Assembly (NCBI RefSeq): GCF_013385825.1
Contig: NZ_JACAPG010000018.1
Span: 124,001-188,000 of the forward strand
Direction: 5' to 3'
Length of the DNA: 64,000 bases
Origin: Pseudomonas reactans
Lineage (GTDB): Bacteria > Pseudomonadota > Gammaproteobacteria > Pseudomonadales > Pseudomonadaceae
The translations under genes and the position numbers were made by a program. The notes beneath the pieces were generated by a model. It had not been told where the DNA came from. It did no database searches and was given only the letters and a program-made list of their open reading frames with translations. Positions 51,346 to 60,392 of the stretch are shown piece by piece. Positions within the stretch are counted from its first letter, which is position 1, and every line of letters starts with the position of its first letter.

Positions 51346-51419
51346 GCTTGAAATCCCCCCTTCCTGAAAAACTTTCAAAAACCCTTACTGACTTCCTGCG
51401 CGTCGCACGTCTTGCTAGG

Positions 51420-51434
51420 TGAGAAGCATTCGCA
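51420..51434. promoter_or_regulatory. Fur-like box before hasR
   Basis: TGAGAAGCATTCGCA matches 11 of 15 positions of the core TGATAATCATTATCA, 35 bases upstream of the hasR start. It suggests hasR also has its own iron-repressed promoter; a HasI site could not be recognised with confidence. Confidence 0.5.
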
Positions 51435-51469
51435 TAAACAAAAAACGCTTAGCGCAGGGAACAACAGAA

Positions 51470-54127
51470 ATGTCAGCACTCAACAAGGGGCGTATCACCG
51501 TTAGCCGGTTAGCCCTGGCCATCCACTTGGGCCTGTTCGCCATCGCGGCTCCCGTGTACGCCGCGCAACCTCAGGTTAAGGCTGCACAGCCCGCCGTGCT
51601 GACGATTGATATTCCTGCGCAATCCTTGGGCAGTGCGGTGCTGGCGTTCGCCGACCAGGCCGGCCTGCAAGTGCTGTTCGACAGCCAGCGTCTGGAAGGC
51701 TTGCAGAGTACGGCGGTGAAAGGGCAGTACAGCGTGCAGGAAGGCTTGGCGCGTCTGTTGGGCAATGCACCGGTGGAGTACCGCTTCAACGGCGAGCGCC
51801 AAGTCACCTTGACCCGTGTTGAGCAGAGCGGCGCCGCCTTGGCGCTGGCGACCACGACAATCACCGGTCTGCACCCCAACGACTGGGTGTATTCATCGCC
51901 CCGCTCGGTGAGTGTGGTCGGGCGCGAGCAGTTGGATCGAAACCCGCCCCGGCACGCCGCTGAAATGCTGGAGGAGGCGCCGGGCGTCTACTCGGCGGTC
52001 AGCCAGCAAGACCCTGGCTTGTCGGTGAATATTCGCGGCATCCAGGACTACGGCCGGGTCAACATGTCGGTGGACGGCATGCGTCAGAACTATCAACAAA
52101 GCGGCCACCAGCAACGCAATGGCACGCTGTATGTCGACCCGGAGTTGCTGTCTGAAGTGGTGATCGAGAAGGGCGCCACTTCAACGATGGGTGGGGCGGG
52201 CGTGATCGGCGGGGTCGCCAATTTTCGTACCGTGGAGGCGGCGGACCTGCTCAAGGGCGGCAAGGAAATCGGCGGGCGTATCCGCTTGACTACGGGGCTG
52301 GGCGGGCGCAGCAACGGCACGCACTTTATCGGCAGCTCGGCGTTCGCCGTGGGCACCGACGTGTGGGACATGTTGGTGGCGGCCAGTGAGCGCCACCTCG
52401 GTGACTATAAGCCTGGCACCAGGGGCAGCATTGGTGAGTTGCGTACCGGCAGTTCCTTCCTGCCGGCCAGTGAAGACCGAATCAAGAATTCCACTGTGGA
52501 ATACACCGGTTCGGTGATGCGCTCGCGACTGCTCAAGCTGGGTCTCAACTTGCCGGTGGATCAGCGTTTGCAACTGAGCTACCTGACCACCGAAGTCGGC
52601 TACGACGACGTCAACATGATGACCGCCGAAAAAGCCCAGCTCTGGGAGAAGCTCGGCAGCAGCAATGTCACGGCACAGAACTTCGCGCTGGACTACAGCT
52701 ACACGCCGGACAACCCGCTGATCGATTTCAAGGCCAAGCTTTATTACGTCGATACCCGCAACGATCAGTCCACGCTGACCCGTGGCAGCAGCAAGGGTTA
52801 CGACGTCACCTACCAGACCAACACCTATGGTTTCCAGGCACAGAACATTTCGACTTTTGCCTTGAGCGAACTGTCCGTGATCAAGGCCAACTATGGTTTG
52901 GAGTTTTTCTACGACAAGGTCCGCCCGGACTCCAACCAGATGGTGGCCGCCGACTCGGCCGTGACGGCCTCGGCGGCGGAAAGCATCACGCCCAGGGGCG
53001 ACCGGGCGATGGGCAGCCTGTTCACTCGCCTGGACTACGACTACGACAACTGGCTGAACCTCAACGCCGGGTTGCGCTACGACCGCTATCGGCTGCGCGG
53101 CGAAACCGGTTTGAACACGCGTACGTTCATCATTGGCACCACGCGGCAAGTTGGCTTGCCCATGACGTATGACGTGGATCGGGAAGAGGGGCATTTTTCG
53201 CCGACCTTCGGCCTGTCGATCAAGCCCGGCGTGGACTGGCTGCAACTCTTTGCCACCTACGGCAAGGGCTGGCGCCCGCCGGCAGTCACCGAAACGCTGG
53301 TGAGCGGTAGGCCCCATGGTGGGGGCTCGGAGTCGATCTTCCCCAACCCCTACTTGAAGCCTGAGACGTCCACGTCCTGGGAGGTTGGCTTCAATGTGTT
53401 GAAGGAAGACCTGCTGTTCTCCGAAGACCGCGTGGGCATGAAAGTGTCCTACTTCAACACTCGCGTGGATGACTTCTCCTATATGGCCCTCGGGGTACAG
53501 CCGCCGGGTTATGGCATCGCCAATATCGGCAATGCGGCGTATGTGAACAACCTGGAGACCACGCGTTTTCGCGGCCTGGAATACCAGTTGGATTACGACG
53601 CCGGGTTCGCCTACGGCCAGTTCAACTACACGCGCATGCTCGGCAGCAATAAGTTCTGCAGCAAGACCGCGTGGCTGGGCGGTGTGACCAAGATCCAGAA
53701 AGGGCCCGGCAGTCGAGCGCCAGTCACTGCGATGGTGCCGGACGATGTGGCCAATGCGGGGCAGAGTTGCAGCGCGATCCTGGGCTCCTCCGAGCACATG
53801 CCGATGGACCGCGGCACCGCGACGCTGGGCGCGCGCTTCCTTGAGCGCAAGTTGGATGTGGGCGTTCGCGCTCGCTACAGCGGCGGTTACTACGTCAAAG
53901 GCGGCGCGGGTGTGACCACCTCGCAAACCGGCGTGTACCCAGCCGACTGGAAACCCTACACCGTCTATGACCTCTACAGCAGCTACCGCGCCACCGACCA
54001 ATTGACCCTGCGCCTGGCCATGGAAAACGTCACCGACCGCGCCTATCTGGTGCCGCTGGGCGACGTGTTGGCCTTCACCCTGGGGCGTGGGCGCACGTTG
54101 CAGGGCACCGTTGAATATCAGTTCTGA
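51470..54127 (+). CDS. hasR: Hemophore/haem receptor HasR
   Basis: HasR is the outer-membrane TonB-dependent receptor that takes haem from HasA and signals to HasS/HasI. The 885-residue protein has a signal peptide (VSRLALAIHLGLFAIAAPVYAA), an STN signalling domain (about 45-115, IDIPAQSLGSAVLAFADQAGLQVLFD) as in sigma-linked receptors, a plug (PRHAAEMLEEAPGVYSAVSQ, VNIRGIQDYGRVNMSVDG) and a 22-strand barrel ending in the terminal Phe (VEYQF). The barrel has the NPYLKPETSTSWEVGF motif. The ATG at 51470 behind CAGGGA fits better than the GTG at 51419. It precedes hasA. Confidence 0.96.
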   Translation: MSALNKGRITVSRLALAIHLGLFAIAAPVYAAQPQVKAAQPAVLTIDIPAQSLGSAVLAFADQAGLQVLFDSQRLEGLQSTAVKGQYSVQEGLARLLGNAPVEYRFNGERQVTLTRVEQSGAALALATTTITGLHPNDWVYSSPRSVSVVGREQLDRNPPRHAAEMLEEAPGVYSAVSQQDPGLSVNIRGIQDYGRVNMSVDGMRQNYQQSGHQQRNGTLYVDPELLSEVVIEKGATSTMGGAGVIGGVANFRTVEAADLLKGGKEIGGRIRLTTGLGGRSNGTHFIGSSAFAVGTDVWDMLVAASERHLGDYKPGTRGSIGELRTGSSFLPASEDRIKNSTVEYTGSVMRSRLLKLGLNLPVDQRLQLSYLTTEVGYDDVNMMTAEKAQLWEKLGSSNVTAQNFALDYSYTPDNPLIDFKAKLYYVDTRNDQSTLTRGSSKGYDVTYQTNTYGFQAQNISTFALSELSVIKANYGLEFFYDKVRPDSNQMVAADSAVTASAAESITPRGDRAMGSLFTRLDYDYDNWLNLNAGLRYDRYRLRGETGLNTRTFIIGTTRQVGLPMTYDVDREEGHFSPTFGLSIKPGVDWLQLFATYGKGWRPPAVTETLVSGRPHGGGSESIFPNPYLKPETSTSWEVGFNVLKEDLLFSEDRVGMKVSYFNTRVDDFSYMALGVQPPGYGIANIGNAAYVNNLETTRFRGLEYQLDYDAGFAYGQFNYTRMLGSNKFCSKTAWLGGVTKIQKGPGSRAPVTAMVPDDVANAGQSCSAILGSSEHMPMDRGTATLGARFLERKLDVGVRARYSGGYYVKGGAGVTTSQTGVYPADWKPYTVYDLYSSYRATDQLTLRLAMENVTDRAYLVPLGDVLAFTLGRGRTLQGTVEYQF

Positions 54128-54131
54128 CCGA

Positions 54132-54153
54132 TTTTGCCCAGTGACGGGCAAAA
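54132..54153 (+). other. RNA hairpin between hasR and hasA
   Basis: TTTTGCCC and GGGCAAAA form an eight-base stem with a six-base loop just past the hasR stop. It has no T-run and may be an RNA processing or stability hairpin that helps uncouple hasA abundance from hasR. Confidence 0.45.
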
Positions 54154-54208
54154 CCACAGCAGGCAGTGGCTTGCTGCGGAGATACCACCCCATGACTTGG
54201 AGTTTTGC

Positions 54209-54829
54209 ATGAGCATTTCTATTTCATACAGCACGGCCTACGCCACTAACACCGTTGCCCAGTACTTGAGCGACTGGTCGGCTTACTTTGGCGACCTGAA
54301 CCACCGTGAAGGTTCGGTCAAAGAAGGTTCGAACACTGGTGGTTTCAATCCTGGCCCGTTCGACGGCACCCAATACGGTGTGTCGAGCACCGTCAGCAAC
54401 GCGGCAGTGGTTGCTAACGGTGACCTGCATTACACCTTGTTCAATCCGCCGTCGCACACCTTGTGGGGTTCGATCGACTCCCTGGACCTGGGCACCATCC
54501 TGACGGGCGGTGCGGCCGGCGGTACCTACAGCCTCGCCGAGCAGGAAGTCAGCTTCGCCAACCTGGGCCTGTCGAGCCTGCAATCCGAAGGCCGTGACGG
54601 CCAGGTGCACAAAATCGTGTACGGCCTGATGAGTGGCGACAGCTCGGCACTGGCTTCGGCGATCGACTCCCTGCTCAAGGACATCGACCCAAGCCTGTCG
54701 ATCAACTCGACGTTCGACCAGTTGGCGGCAGCCGGTGTGGCGCATGTGGACTCGGCGTCGGTCGCCGCCTCCGACGTGGCCCTGGTTGGCGTGCAAGATG
54801 TGCCTCAGGACTTCGCCCTGGCCGCTTAA
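54209..54829 (+). CDS. hasA: Secreted hemophore HasA
   Basis: HasA is the extracellular hemophore that captures haem and delivers it to HasR. The 206-residue protein has no Sec signal and is exported by the type I system encoded next door; the last residues (DVPQDFALAA) form the C-terminal secretion signal. The haem ligands match Serratia numbering exactly: His32 in DLNHREGS and Tyr75 in GDLHYTLF, with the helper His83 in PPSHTLW. The ATG at 54209 gives MSISISYSTAYATNTVAQYL; the frame extends 25 residues upstream without resemblance. A hairpin with T-run follows. Confidence 0.97.
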   Translation: MSISISYSTAYATNTVAQYLSDWSAYFGDLNHREGSVKEGSNTGGFNPGPFDGTQYGVSSTVSNAAVVANGDLHYTLFNPPSHTLWGSIDSLDLGTILTGGAAGGTYSLAEQEVSFANLGLSSLQSEGRDGQVHKIVYGLMSGDSSALASAIDSLLKDIDPSLSINSTFDQLAAAGVAHVDSASVAASDVALVGVQDVPQDFALAA

Positions 54830-54837
54830 GCAAAAAA

Positions 54838-54870
54838 GCGAATGGCAGATCGCTCTCCCATTCGCCGTTT
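54838..54870 (+). terminator. Hairpin with T-run after hasA
   Basis: Stem GCGAATGG / CCATTCGC with a 12-base loop followed by CGTTTT. It probably ends part of the transcript after hasA, so the hemophore is made in excess of its export machinery. Confidence 0.7.
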
Positions 54871-54990
54871 TACACACCGCTGTCGCCAAGCCTTCTAACT
54901 CTTCAGCGACGGCGGTGCCGAATTCTGCGCAGCGTCGCTTTGCCTGTCAACGCGGCGGCGCTGCCCGCTCAACCCCATGAGAATCCCCAG

Positions 54991-56727
54991 ATGCGCCACG
55001 CCCGCAACGAAACCCTGGCCGCCCTCACGGCCTATAAAAGTGGCTTCTTCAACATCGGCCTGTTCTCGGCGGTGATCAACCTGCTGATGCTCGCCCCGGC
55101 GCTGTACATGTTGCAGGTGTACGACCGGGTGCTGGCCTCGGGCAATGAGATGACCCTGTTGATGCTGACGCTGATGATCCTCGGCCTGTTCGGCCTGATG
55201 GGCGCGTTGGAGTGGGTGCGCAGCCAGGTGGTGATCCGCCTCGGTACGCAGATGGACATGCGCTTGAACCAGCGGGTGTACGACGCCGCGTTCGAAGCGC
55301 AACTCAAGGGCGGTACCCAGGCGGCGGGCCAGGCGTTGCATGACCTGACCACACTGCGCCAGTTCGCCACCGGCCAGGCGTTGTTTGCGTTCTTTGATGC
55401 GCCATGGTTTCCGGTATACCTGCTGGTGATATTCCTGTTTCACCCCTGGCTCGGCGTGTTGGCGCTGGTCGGCGCGCTGTTGTTGATCGTGCTGGCGTGG
55501 GTCAACCATCACGTCAGCCAGGCGCCGATGGCCCTGGCCAGCCAACTGTCCATCAGCGCCAGCCAGCAGGCCACGGCCAACCTGCGCAATGCCGACACCA
55601 TCGAAGCCATGGGCATGCTCGCCACCTTGCGTGCGCGTTGGTTCGGCCAGCATCAGGCGTTTTTGGCGCAGCAGAATCTGGCCAGTGAAAAGACCGCGAC
55701 CGTCACTGCCTGGTCCAAGGGCGTGCGCCTGGCGTTGCAATCCCTGGTGCTGGGCCTGGGCGCGTTGCTGGCAGTGCAGGGCGAAATCACGCCGGGGATG
55801 ATGATTGCCGGCTCGATCCTGATGGGCCGCGTGCTGAGCCCTATCGACCAGTTGATCGGCGTGTGGAAGCAGTGGGGCTCGGCGCGCCTGGCCTTCGATC
55901 GGTTGTCGCAGATGCTGGCAGCAAATCCCGCGCGCCCGCAGCGCATGGCGCTGCCGGTGCCCAAAGGCCAACTGAGCGTCGAACAAATCAGCGCCTGTGC
56001 CCCCGGCAGCCGTCGGCCCGCGTTGGCCAACCTGGGCTTCAACCTGGCAGTGGGCGACATCCTTGGCGTGATCGGGCCGTCGGGCTGCGGCAAATCCACC
56101 CTGGCGCGGATACTGGTGGGTGCTTGGGCGCCGCTGGCCGGCAAGGTGCGGCTGGACGGTGCCGATCTGGCCTTGTGGGACAAGCAGCAATTGGGCCCGC
56201 ACATCGGCTATCTGCCGCAAGACATCCAGCTGTTCGCCGGGAGCATCGCTGAAAACATCGCGCGGTTTGCTGAGGTCGATGCGGATAAAGTCCTCGCGGC
56301 TGCGCAGATGGCCGGTGTGCATGAGCTGATCCTGCAACTGCCCCAAGGCTACGACACGCAATTGGGGGAGGGCGGCGCCGGGCTTTCCGGCGGCCAGAAG
56401 CAGCGCGTTGCGCTGGCCCGCGCGCTGTACGGTCTGCCCGCGCTGATCGTGCTGGATGAGCCCAACGCCAACCTGGATGAAGTGGGCGAGCAGGCCTTGC
56501 TCCAGGCGATCGCCCAGCTCAAGCAACAGCGTCGAACAGTGATCCTGATCACCCACAAACCCAACGTACTGACGCTGACCGACCAACTGCTGATTCTCAA
56601 GGAGGGTCAGATGCAGGCCTTCGGGCCGACGGCGCGTGTGCTGGAGGCACGGCAGAAACCGGCAGCGCCCAAACCGGTATCGACCATGAGCATGAGCTAC
56701 CGCCTTGGTGAAGGAAAACAGGCATGA
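54991..56727 (+). CDS. hasD: Type I secretion ABC transporter HasD
   Basis: HasD is the inner-membrane ABC exporter for HasA. The 578-residue protein has an N-terminal membrane domain with six helices (about 20-300) and an ATPase domain: Walker A GPSGCGKSTL near 367, signature LSGGQKQRVALARAL, Walker B LIVLDEPNANLDEVG, and switch His in LITHKPN. No N-terminal C39-like peptidase is present, as expected for this group. The ATG at 54991 has only a weak ribosome site; an upstream TTG at 54940 is possible. It overlaps hasE by four bases. Confidence 0.95.
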   Translation: MRHARNETLAALTAYKSGFFNIGLFSAVINLLMLAPALYMLQVYDRVLASGNEMTLLMLTLMILGLFGLMGALEWVRSQVVIRLGTQMDMRLNQRVYDAAFEAQLKGGTQAAGQALHDLTTLRQFATGQALFAFFDAPWFPVYLLVIFLFHPWLGVLALVGALLLIVLAWVNHHVSQAPMALASQLSISASQQATANLRNADTIEAMGMLATLRARWFGQHQAFLAQQNLASEKTATVTAWSKGVRLALQSLVLGLGALLAVQGEITPGMMIAGSILMGRVLSPIDQLIGVWKQWGSARLAFDRLSQMLAANPARPQRMALPVPKGQLSVEQISACAPGSRRPALANLGFNLAVGDILGVIGPSGCGKSTLARILVGAWAPLAGKVRLDGADLALWDKQQLGPHIGYLPQDIQLFAGSIAENIARFAEVDADKVLAAAQMAGVHELILQLPQGYDTQLGEGGAGLSGGQKQRVALARALYGLPALIVLDEPNANLDEVGEQALLQAIAQLKQQRRTVILITHKPNVLTLTDQLLILKEGQMQAFGPTARVLEARQKPAAPKPVSTMSMSYRLGEGKQA

Positions 56728-58049
56728 ACCCGAGCAAACCGGTATTGATCAGCGATGCACCCAATAATGTGCTGGCGCTGGATGACAAAAAGTACTCGCG
56801 CCTGGGCTGGCTGTTGGTACTCGGCGGTTTTGCCGGCTTCCTCGGCTGGGCCGCGTTGGCGCCGTTGGACAAGGGCGTGGCAGTGCCGGGCAAGGTCATG
56901 GTGTCGGGCCATCGCAAGACCGTGCAGCACCCGGCCGGTGGCATCGTCGAGCGTATCGACGTGCGCGACGGTGACGTGGTGACCGCCGGTCAAGTGTTGT
57001 TGCGCTTGAAGGAAACCCCGTTGCGCGGGCAGATGCAGTCCCTGCGCAGCCAGTACCTGGCGTCCCTGGCCAGCGAGGCGCGCTTGAGTGCCGAAAGTGA
57101 AGGGTTGGCGGCGATCACCTTCGGCCCCGAATTGCTCAACGACCCGGAGGCGGCGGGCACCTTGAGCCTGCAACGGCAGTTGTTCAATAGCCGCGCCCAG
57201 GCCTTGGCCACCGAGCAACAAGGCCTACGCGAAACCATCGCCGGGGCCGAGGCGCAACTGCGCGGTACGCGGGATTCGCAAGCGAGCAAAGTCCAGCAGC
57301 GCGCAGCGTTGAATGAGCAACTGCAGGGCCTGCGTGAGTTGGCGCGCGACGGTTACATTCCACGTAATCGCCTGCTCGACAGCGAGCGACTGTACTCACA
57401 GATCGATGGCGCCATCGCCGAGGACTACGGTCGCATCGGCCAACTGCAACGCCAGGTGATGGAACTGCGCCTGCGCATCCGCCAGCTCGGCGAAGACTTC
57501 CAGAAAGACCTGCGCGGCCAGTTGGCCGAGACCCGCACACGCAGCGATGACCTGCGTAATCGCCTGGCGTCGGCCGAGTTCGAATTGGCCAACAGCCTGG
57601 TGCGTGCGCCCGCAAGCGGCGTGGTGGTGGGGTTGGACGTGTACACCGAAGGCGGCGTGATCAAGCCCGGCCAGCCGTTGATGGACATCGTGCCTCAGGG
57701 TGAACCTTTGCTGGTGGAGGCGCGGGTGCCGGTGCAGATGGTCGACAAGGTGCACCCCGGCCTGCCGGTGGAATTGATGTTTTCGGCCTTCAACCAGTCC
57801 ACCACACCTCGGGTGGCCGGCGAGGTGACGTTGGTCTCGGCGGACCGTCAAGTCGATGAACGCACCGATGAGCCCTATTACACGCTGCGCGCCCAGGTCA
57901 GTGCGGCCGGCATGCAGCAACTGGACGGTGTGCAGATCCGCCCAGGCATGCCGGTGGAAACCTTCGTCAAGACCGGGGAGCGCTCGATGCTCAACTACCT
58001 GTTCAAACCTCTGATGGATCGCACCCATATGGCCCTGGTGGAAGAATGA
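56724..58049 (+). CDS. hasE: HlyD-family membrane fusion protein HasE
   Basis: HasE is the periplasmic adaptor of the HasA exporter, bridging HasD and HasF. The 441-residue protein has one N-terminal membrane helix (about 28-48, LGWLLVLGGFAGFLGWAAL), a lipoyl-like half (VMVSGHRKTVQHPAGGIVERIDVRDGD), a long coiled-coil hairpin (about 95-270, SLRSQYLASLASEARL ... LRNRLASAEFEL) and the C-terminal beta-barrel part with PASGVVVGLDVYTEGGVIKPGQPLM. Start and stop each overlap neighbours by four bases (ATGA), so hasDEF is strictly coupled. Confidence 0.95.
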   Translation: MNPSKPVLISDAPNNVLALDDKKYSRLGWLLVLGGFAGFLGWAALAPLDKGVAVPGKVMVSGHRKTVQHPAGGIVERIDVRDGDVVTAGQVLLRLKETPLRGQMQSLRSQYLASLASEARLSAESEGLAAITFGPELLNDPEAAGTLSLQRQLFNSRAQALATEQQGLRETIAGAEAQLRGTRDSQASKVQQRAALNEQLQGLRELARDGYIPRNRLLDSERLYSQIDGAIAEDYGRIGQLQRQVMELRLRIRQLGEDFQKDLRGQLAETRTRSDDLRNRLASAEFELANSLVRAPASGVVVGLDVYTEGGVIKPGQPLMDIVPQGEPLLVEARVPVQMVDKVHPGLPVELMFSAFNQSTTPRVAGEVTLVSADRQVDERTDEPYYTLRAQVSAAGMQQLDGVQIRPGMPVETFVKTGERSMLNYLFKPLMDRTHMALVEE

Positions 58050-59362
58050 AGGCGCTGTTGTTGACCTTGTGTTTCGGTTGTTCCTCGGCGGCCCACGCCC
58101 TGGGTTTGCTGGATGCCTATGACTTGGCCCTGCGCAATGATCCGACCTTTCAGGCCGCCATCCAGGAGCGTGAAGGCGGTGAAGAAAACCGTGCGATCGG
58201 TCGGGCCGCATTGTTGCCGAACTTGTCATGGAGCTATAACAACTCGCGCAACGAGTCCGAAGTGACGGCGGGGGATGTCAAAAGCGACCGTGATTACCGC
58301 AGTTATGCGTCGACCCTGACCTTGCAGCAACCGCTGCTGGATTACGAAGCCTATGCGCGTTTTCGCCAGGGCACCGCGCAGGCGTTGATGGCCGACGAGC
58401 GCTTTCGCGGCAAGAGCCAGGAACTGGCGGTGCGGGTGCTCAATGCTTACAGCCAGGCGTTGCTGGCCCAGGAGCGTATCGAGCTGAGCCGTGCACAGAA
58501 GCGCGCGTATGCCGAACGCCTGCAACTCAATGATCGCCTGCTCAAAGGCGGCGAAGGCACGCGCACCGATGTGCTGGAAACTCAGGCGCGCCTGAGCCTG
58601 GCCCAGGCCGAAGAAATCGAATCGCAAGACGTCCAGGACAGTGCCCTGCGCGAGCTAGAAGCCATTGTCGGCCAACCGCTGCAAATCGAAGAACTGGCGC
58701 CGCTGACGCGCCAATTCGAGATTGCGCCCCTGGAGCCCAACCGTTTCGAGACCTGGCGCGAGATGGCCATGGCCAACAACCCTGAACTCAAATCCCAGCA
58801 TCACGCCCTGGACGTGGCCTCCTATGAAGTGGAGCGCAAACGCGCGGGACACCTGCCAAAGGTCAGCCTGTACGCCACCAGCCGTCAGACCAACTCCGAC
58901 TCGGAAAGCAGCTACAACCAGAAGTACGACACCAACACCGTCGGCATCCAGGTCAGCCTGCCGCTGTTTGCCGGTGGTGGTGTGTCGGCGTCCACCCGCC
59001 AGGCGGCGAACCAGCTGTCCCAAGCCCAATACGAGCTGGACGCGCAAACCTCGGCCACGCTGGTGGAGTTGCGCAAACAGTTCAACCTCAACACCAGCGG
59101 CGCGGCCAAAGTGCGTGCTTATGAAATGGCCGTCAGCTCTGCTACGGCTTTAGTCGCTGCGACGAAAAAGAGTGTGGCCGGCGGTGAGCGGGTCAACCTC
59201 GACGTGCTCGACGCCGAACAGCAACTCTTCACCGCCCGCCGCGACCTGGCAAACGCGCGACATGCGTATCTGCTGGCGAGGATTCAGCTGAAGTATTACG
59301 CGGGGTTGCTGAGTGAGCAGGACTTGCGGGCCTTGGCGGGGTATTTCCAGCCTTCGGCATGA
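58046..59362 (+). CDS. hasF: TolC-family outer-membrane protein HasF
   Basis: HasF is the outer-membrane channel of the HasA export system. The 438-residue protein has a signal peptide (MKALLLTLCFGCSSAAHALG) and the two OEP repeats of the TolC family (about 20-230 and 240-430), with LLDAYDLALRNDPTFQAAIQEREGGEENRAI and RVNLDVLDAEQQLFTARRDLANARHAYL. Many species use generic TolC; here a dedicated copy completes the cluster. It overlaps hasE by four bases and is followed by a strong terminator. Confidence 0.95.
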   Translation: MKALLLTLCFGCSSAAHALGLLDAYDLALRNDPTFQAAIQEREGGEENRAIGRAALLPNLSWSYNNSRNESEVTAGDVKSDRDYRSYASTLTLQQPLLDYEAYARFRQGTAQALMADERFRGKSQELAVRVLNAYSQALLAQERIELSRAQKRAYAERLQLNDRLLKGGEGTRTDVLETQARLSLAQAEEIESQDVQDSALRELEAIVGQPLQIEELAPLTRQFEIAPLEPNRFETWREMAMANNPELKSQHHALDVASYEVERKRAGHLPKVSLYATSRQTNSDSESSYNQKYDTNTVGIQVSLPLFAGGGVSASTRQAANQLSQAQYELDAQTSATLVELRKQFNLNTSGAAKVRAYEMAVSSATALVAATKKSVAGGERVNLDVLDAEQQLFTARRDLANARHAYLLARIQLKYYAGLLSEQDLRALAGYFQPSA

Positions 59363-59370
59363 GTGGTTAC

Positions 59371-59394
59371 AACCCGGCATTCGCCGGGTTTTTT
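59371..59394 (+). terminator. Rho-independent terminator of the has operon
   Basis: AACCCGGC and GCCGGGTT around ATTC, followed by TTTTTT. It lies nine bases after the hasF stop. Confidence 0.93.
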
Positions 59395-59496
59395 GTGCTT
59401 ACTAATCTGTGAATCAGCTCTGGGAAATGGAGCCGGTTGTCGGGTGACAGGGGAAAATTGTTACCAGGCGGAAAATAACCTAACGGATGGGTTACG

Positions 59497-59925
59497 ATGA
59501 GAGTAGGCACTTACAAAGGATATGTGATTTCGGTGTTTATCAGGGATGAGCACTGCCCGCCCCATGTGCATGTGTGGGGGAACGAATGGGATGCGCGTTT
59601 TCGTTTCAGCTTTCTGCATGGGGAAGTGGAGTTGTGGGATGTAGAGCCTGAGCGACGGCAACCACCCATGGCGGTTTTGAAAGAAATACGCGGGGCGATC
59701 ATGCAGCGGCACTACCTGGCGCGGGCACGCAGGATCTGGAGGGAATACCTGCAGACGGTCTGCCTGGAGAATCATTCCTGGGATTGGGAGGCTTGCGAAG
59801 TGTTGTCTGGGCTGATCATTCAACCGGGTGTTTATGTGATCGCGCGTGCCCGGCACGATGTCGTGGGGCAGAAAACAATTTTGAACCTGGTCAGGGCGCC
59901 GGGTTTTGTGGAGATTGAGCTATGA
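59497..59925 (+). CDS. DUF4160 family protein, possible toxin of a two-gene module
   Basis: A 142-residue protein whose N-terminal half carries the DUF4160 signature VISVFIRDEHCPPHVHVWGNEWDARF, with a His-Pro-His-like cluster that looks like a metal or catalytic site, then GEVELWDVEPERRQPP. It has a longer C-terminal tail (about 75-142) with aromatic and hydrophobic patches that is not part of the usual short domain. DUF4160 and DUF2442 genes are commonly adjacent and have been suggested as toxin-antitoxin partners; that idea is not proven by this sequence. It overlaps the next gene by ATGA. ATG 59497 has a weak GATGGG ribosome site. Confidence 0.78.
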   Translation: MRVGTYKGYVISVFIRDEHCPPHVHVWGNEWDARFRFSFLHGEVELWDVEPERRQPPMAVLKEIRGAIMQRHYLARARRIWREYLQTVCLENHSWDWEACEVLSGLIIQPGVYVIARARHDVVGQKTILNLVRAPGFVEIEL

Positions 59926-60392
59926 AGCAAATCGTAAAAGCCAAAGCTGTACCCTATAAACCGCTCACTGAGGCCGACGTCGAAAAGGCGATAGCCCGAG
60001 GGCGCAAGACACGGCACCTTTATGCCCGCGCCAGTTCTGTGCGTTATGAAGACAACTGCATTTCCATCGGCTTCAGCGACGGCAGTCGCGTTGTACTGCC
60101 GGTGGCTGGCCTGCCCGAGTTCGCGGGGTTTTCCCTAGAGGACTTTGCGCAACTGGAAGTCGGCTTTGGCGGCAAGGCGCTGTGTTGTGAGGCCCAGGAT
60201 CTGGATGTTTCAGTCACGGGTCTGATCGCCACCAGCAAACCGCTGATGGACCTGGCCACCAGCCTGGTGGCTTCGCGCAACGGCCGCAAAAGCAGCGCCG
60301 CCAAAGCCGCCGCCGCCCGCGCCAATGGAAAGAAGGGCGGACGGCCGCGCAAGAAGGAACCGGAAGACGTTGAGTTACCGCCGAGTCAGTAA
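59922..60392 (+). CDS. DUF2442 domain protein with AT-hook-like tail
   Basis: A 156-residue protein. The middle (about 30-105, YARASSVRYEDNCISIGFSDGSRVVLPVAGLPEF) has the beta-rich DUF2442 pattern, and the C-terminal 40 residues are Ala/Lys/Arg-rich (SSAAKAAAARANGKKGGRPRKKEP), including GGRPRKK, close to the AT-hook core GRP. This suggests DNA binding, as expected of an autoregulating antitoxin. The start overlaps the DUF4160 gene by four bases. The end overlaps trmA by 18 bases on the other strand. Function is inferred. Confidence 0.78.
   Translation: MKQIVKAKAVPYKPLTEADVEKAIARGRKTRHLYARASSVRYEDNCISIGFSDGSRVVLPVAGLPEFAGFSLEDFAQLEVGFGGKALCCEAQDLDVSVTGLIATSKPLMDLATSLVASRNGRKSSAAKAAAARANGKKGGRPRKKEPEDVELPPSQ

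Noticed and set aside
51361..51420. HasI-type promoter before hasR
   Set aside because: No clear -35/-10 pair with the expected spacing could be read, so it is not listed as a feature.
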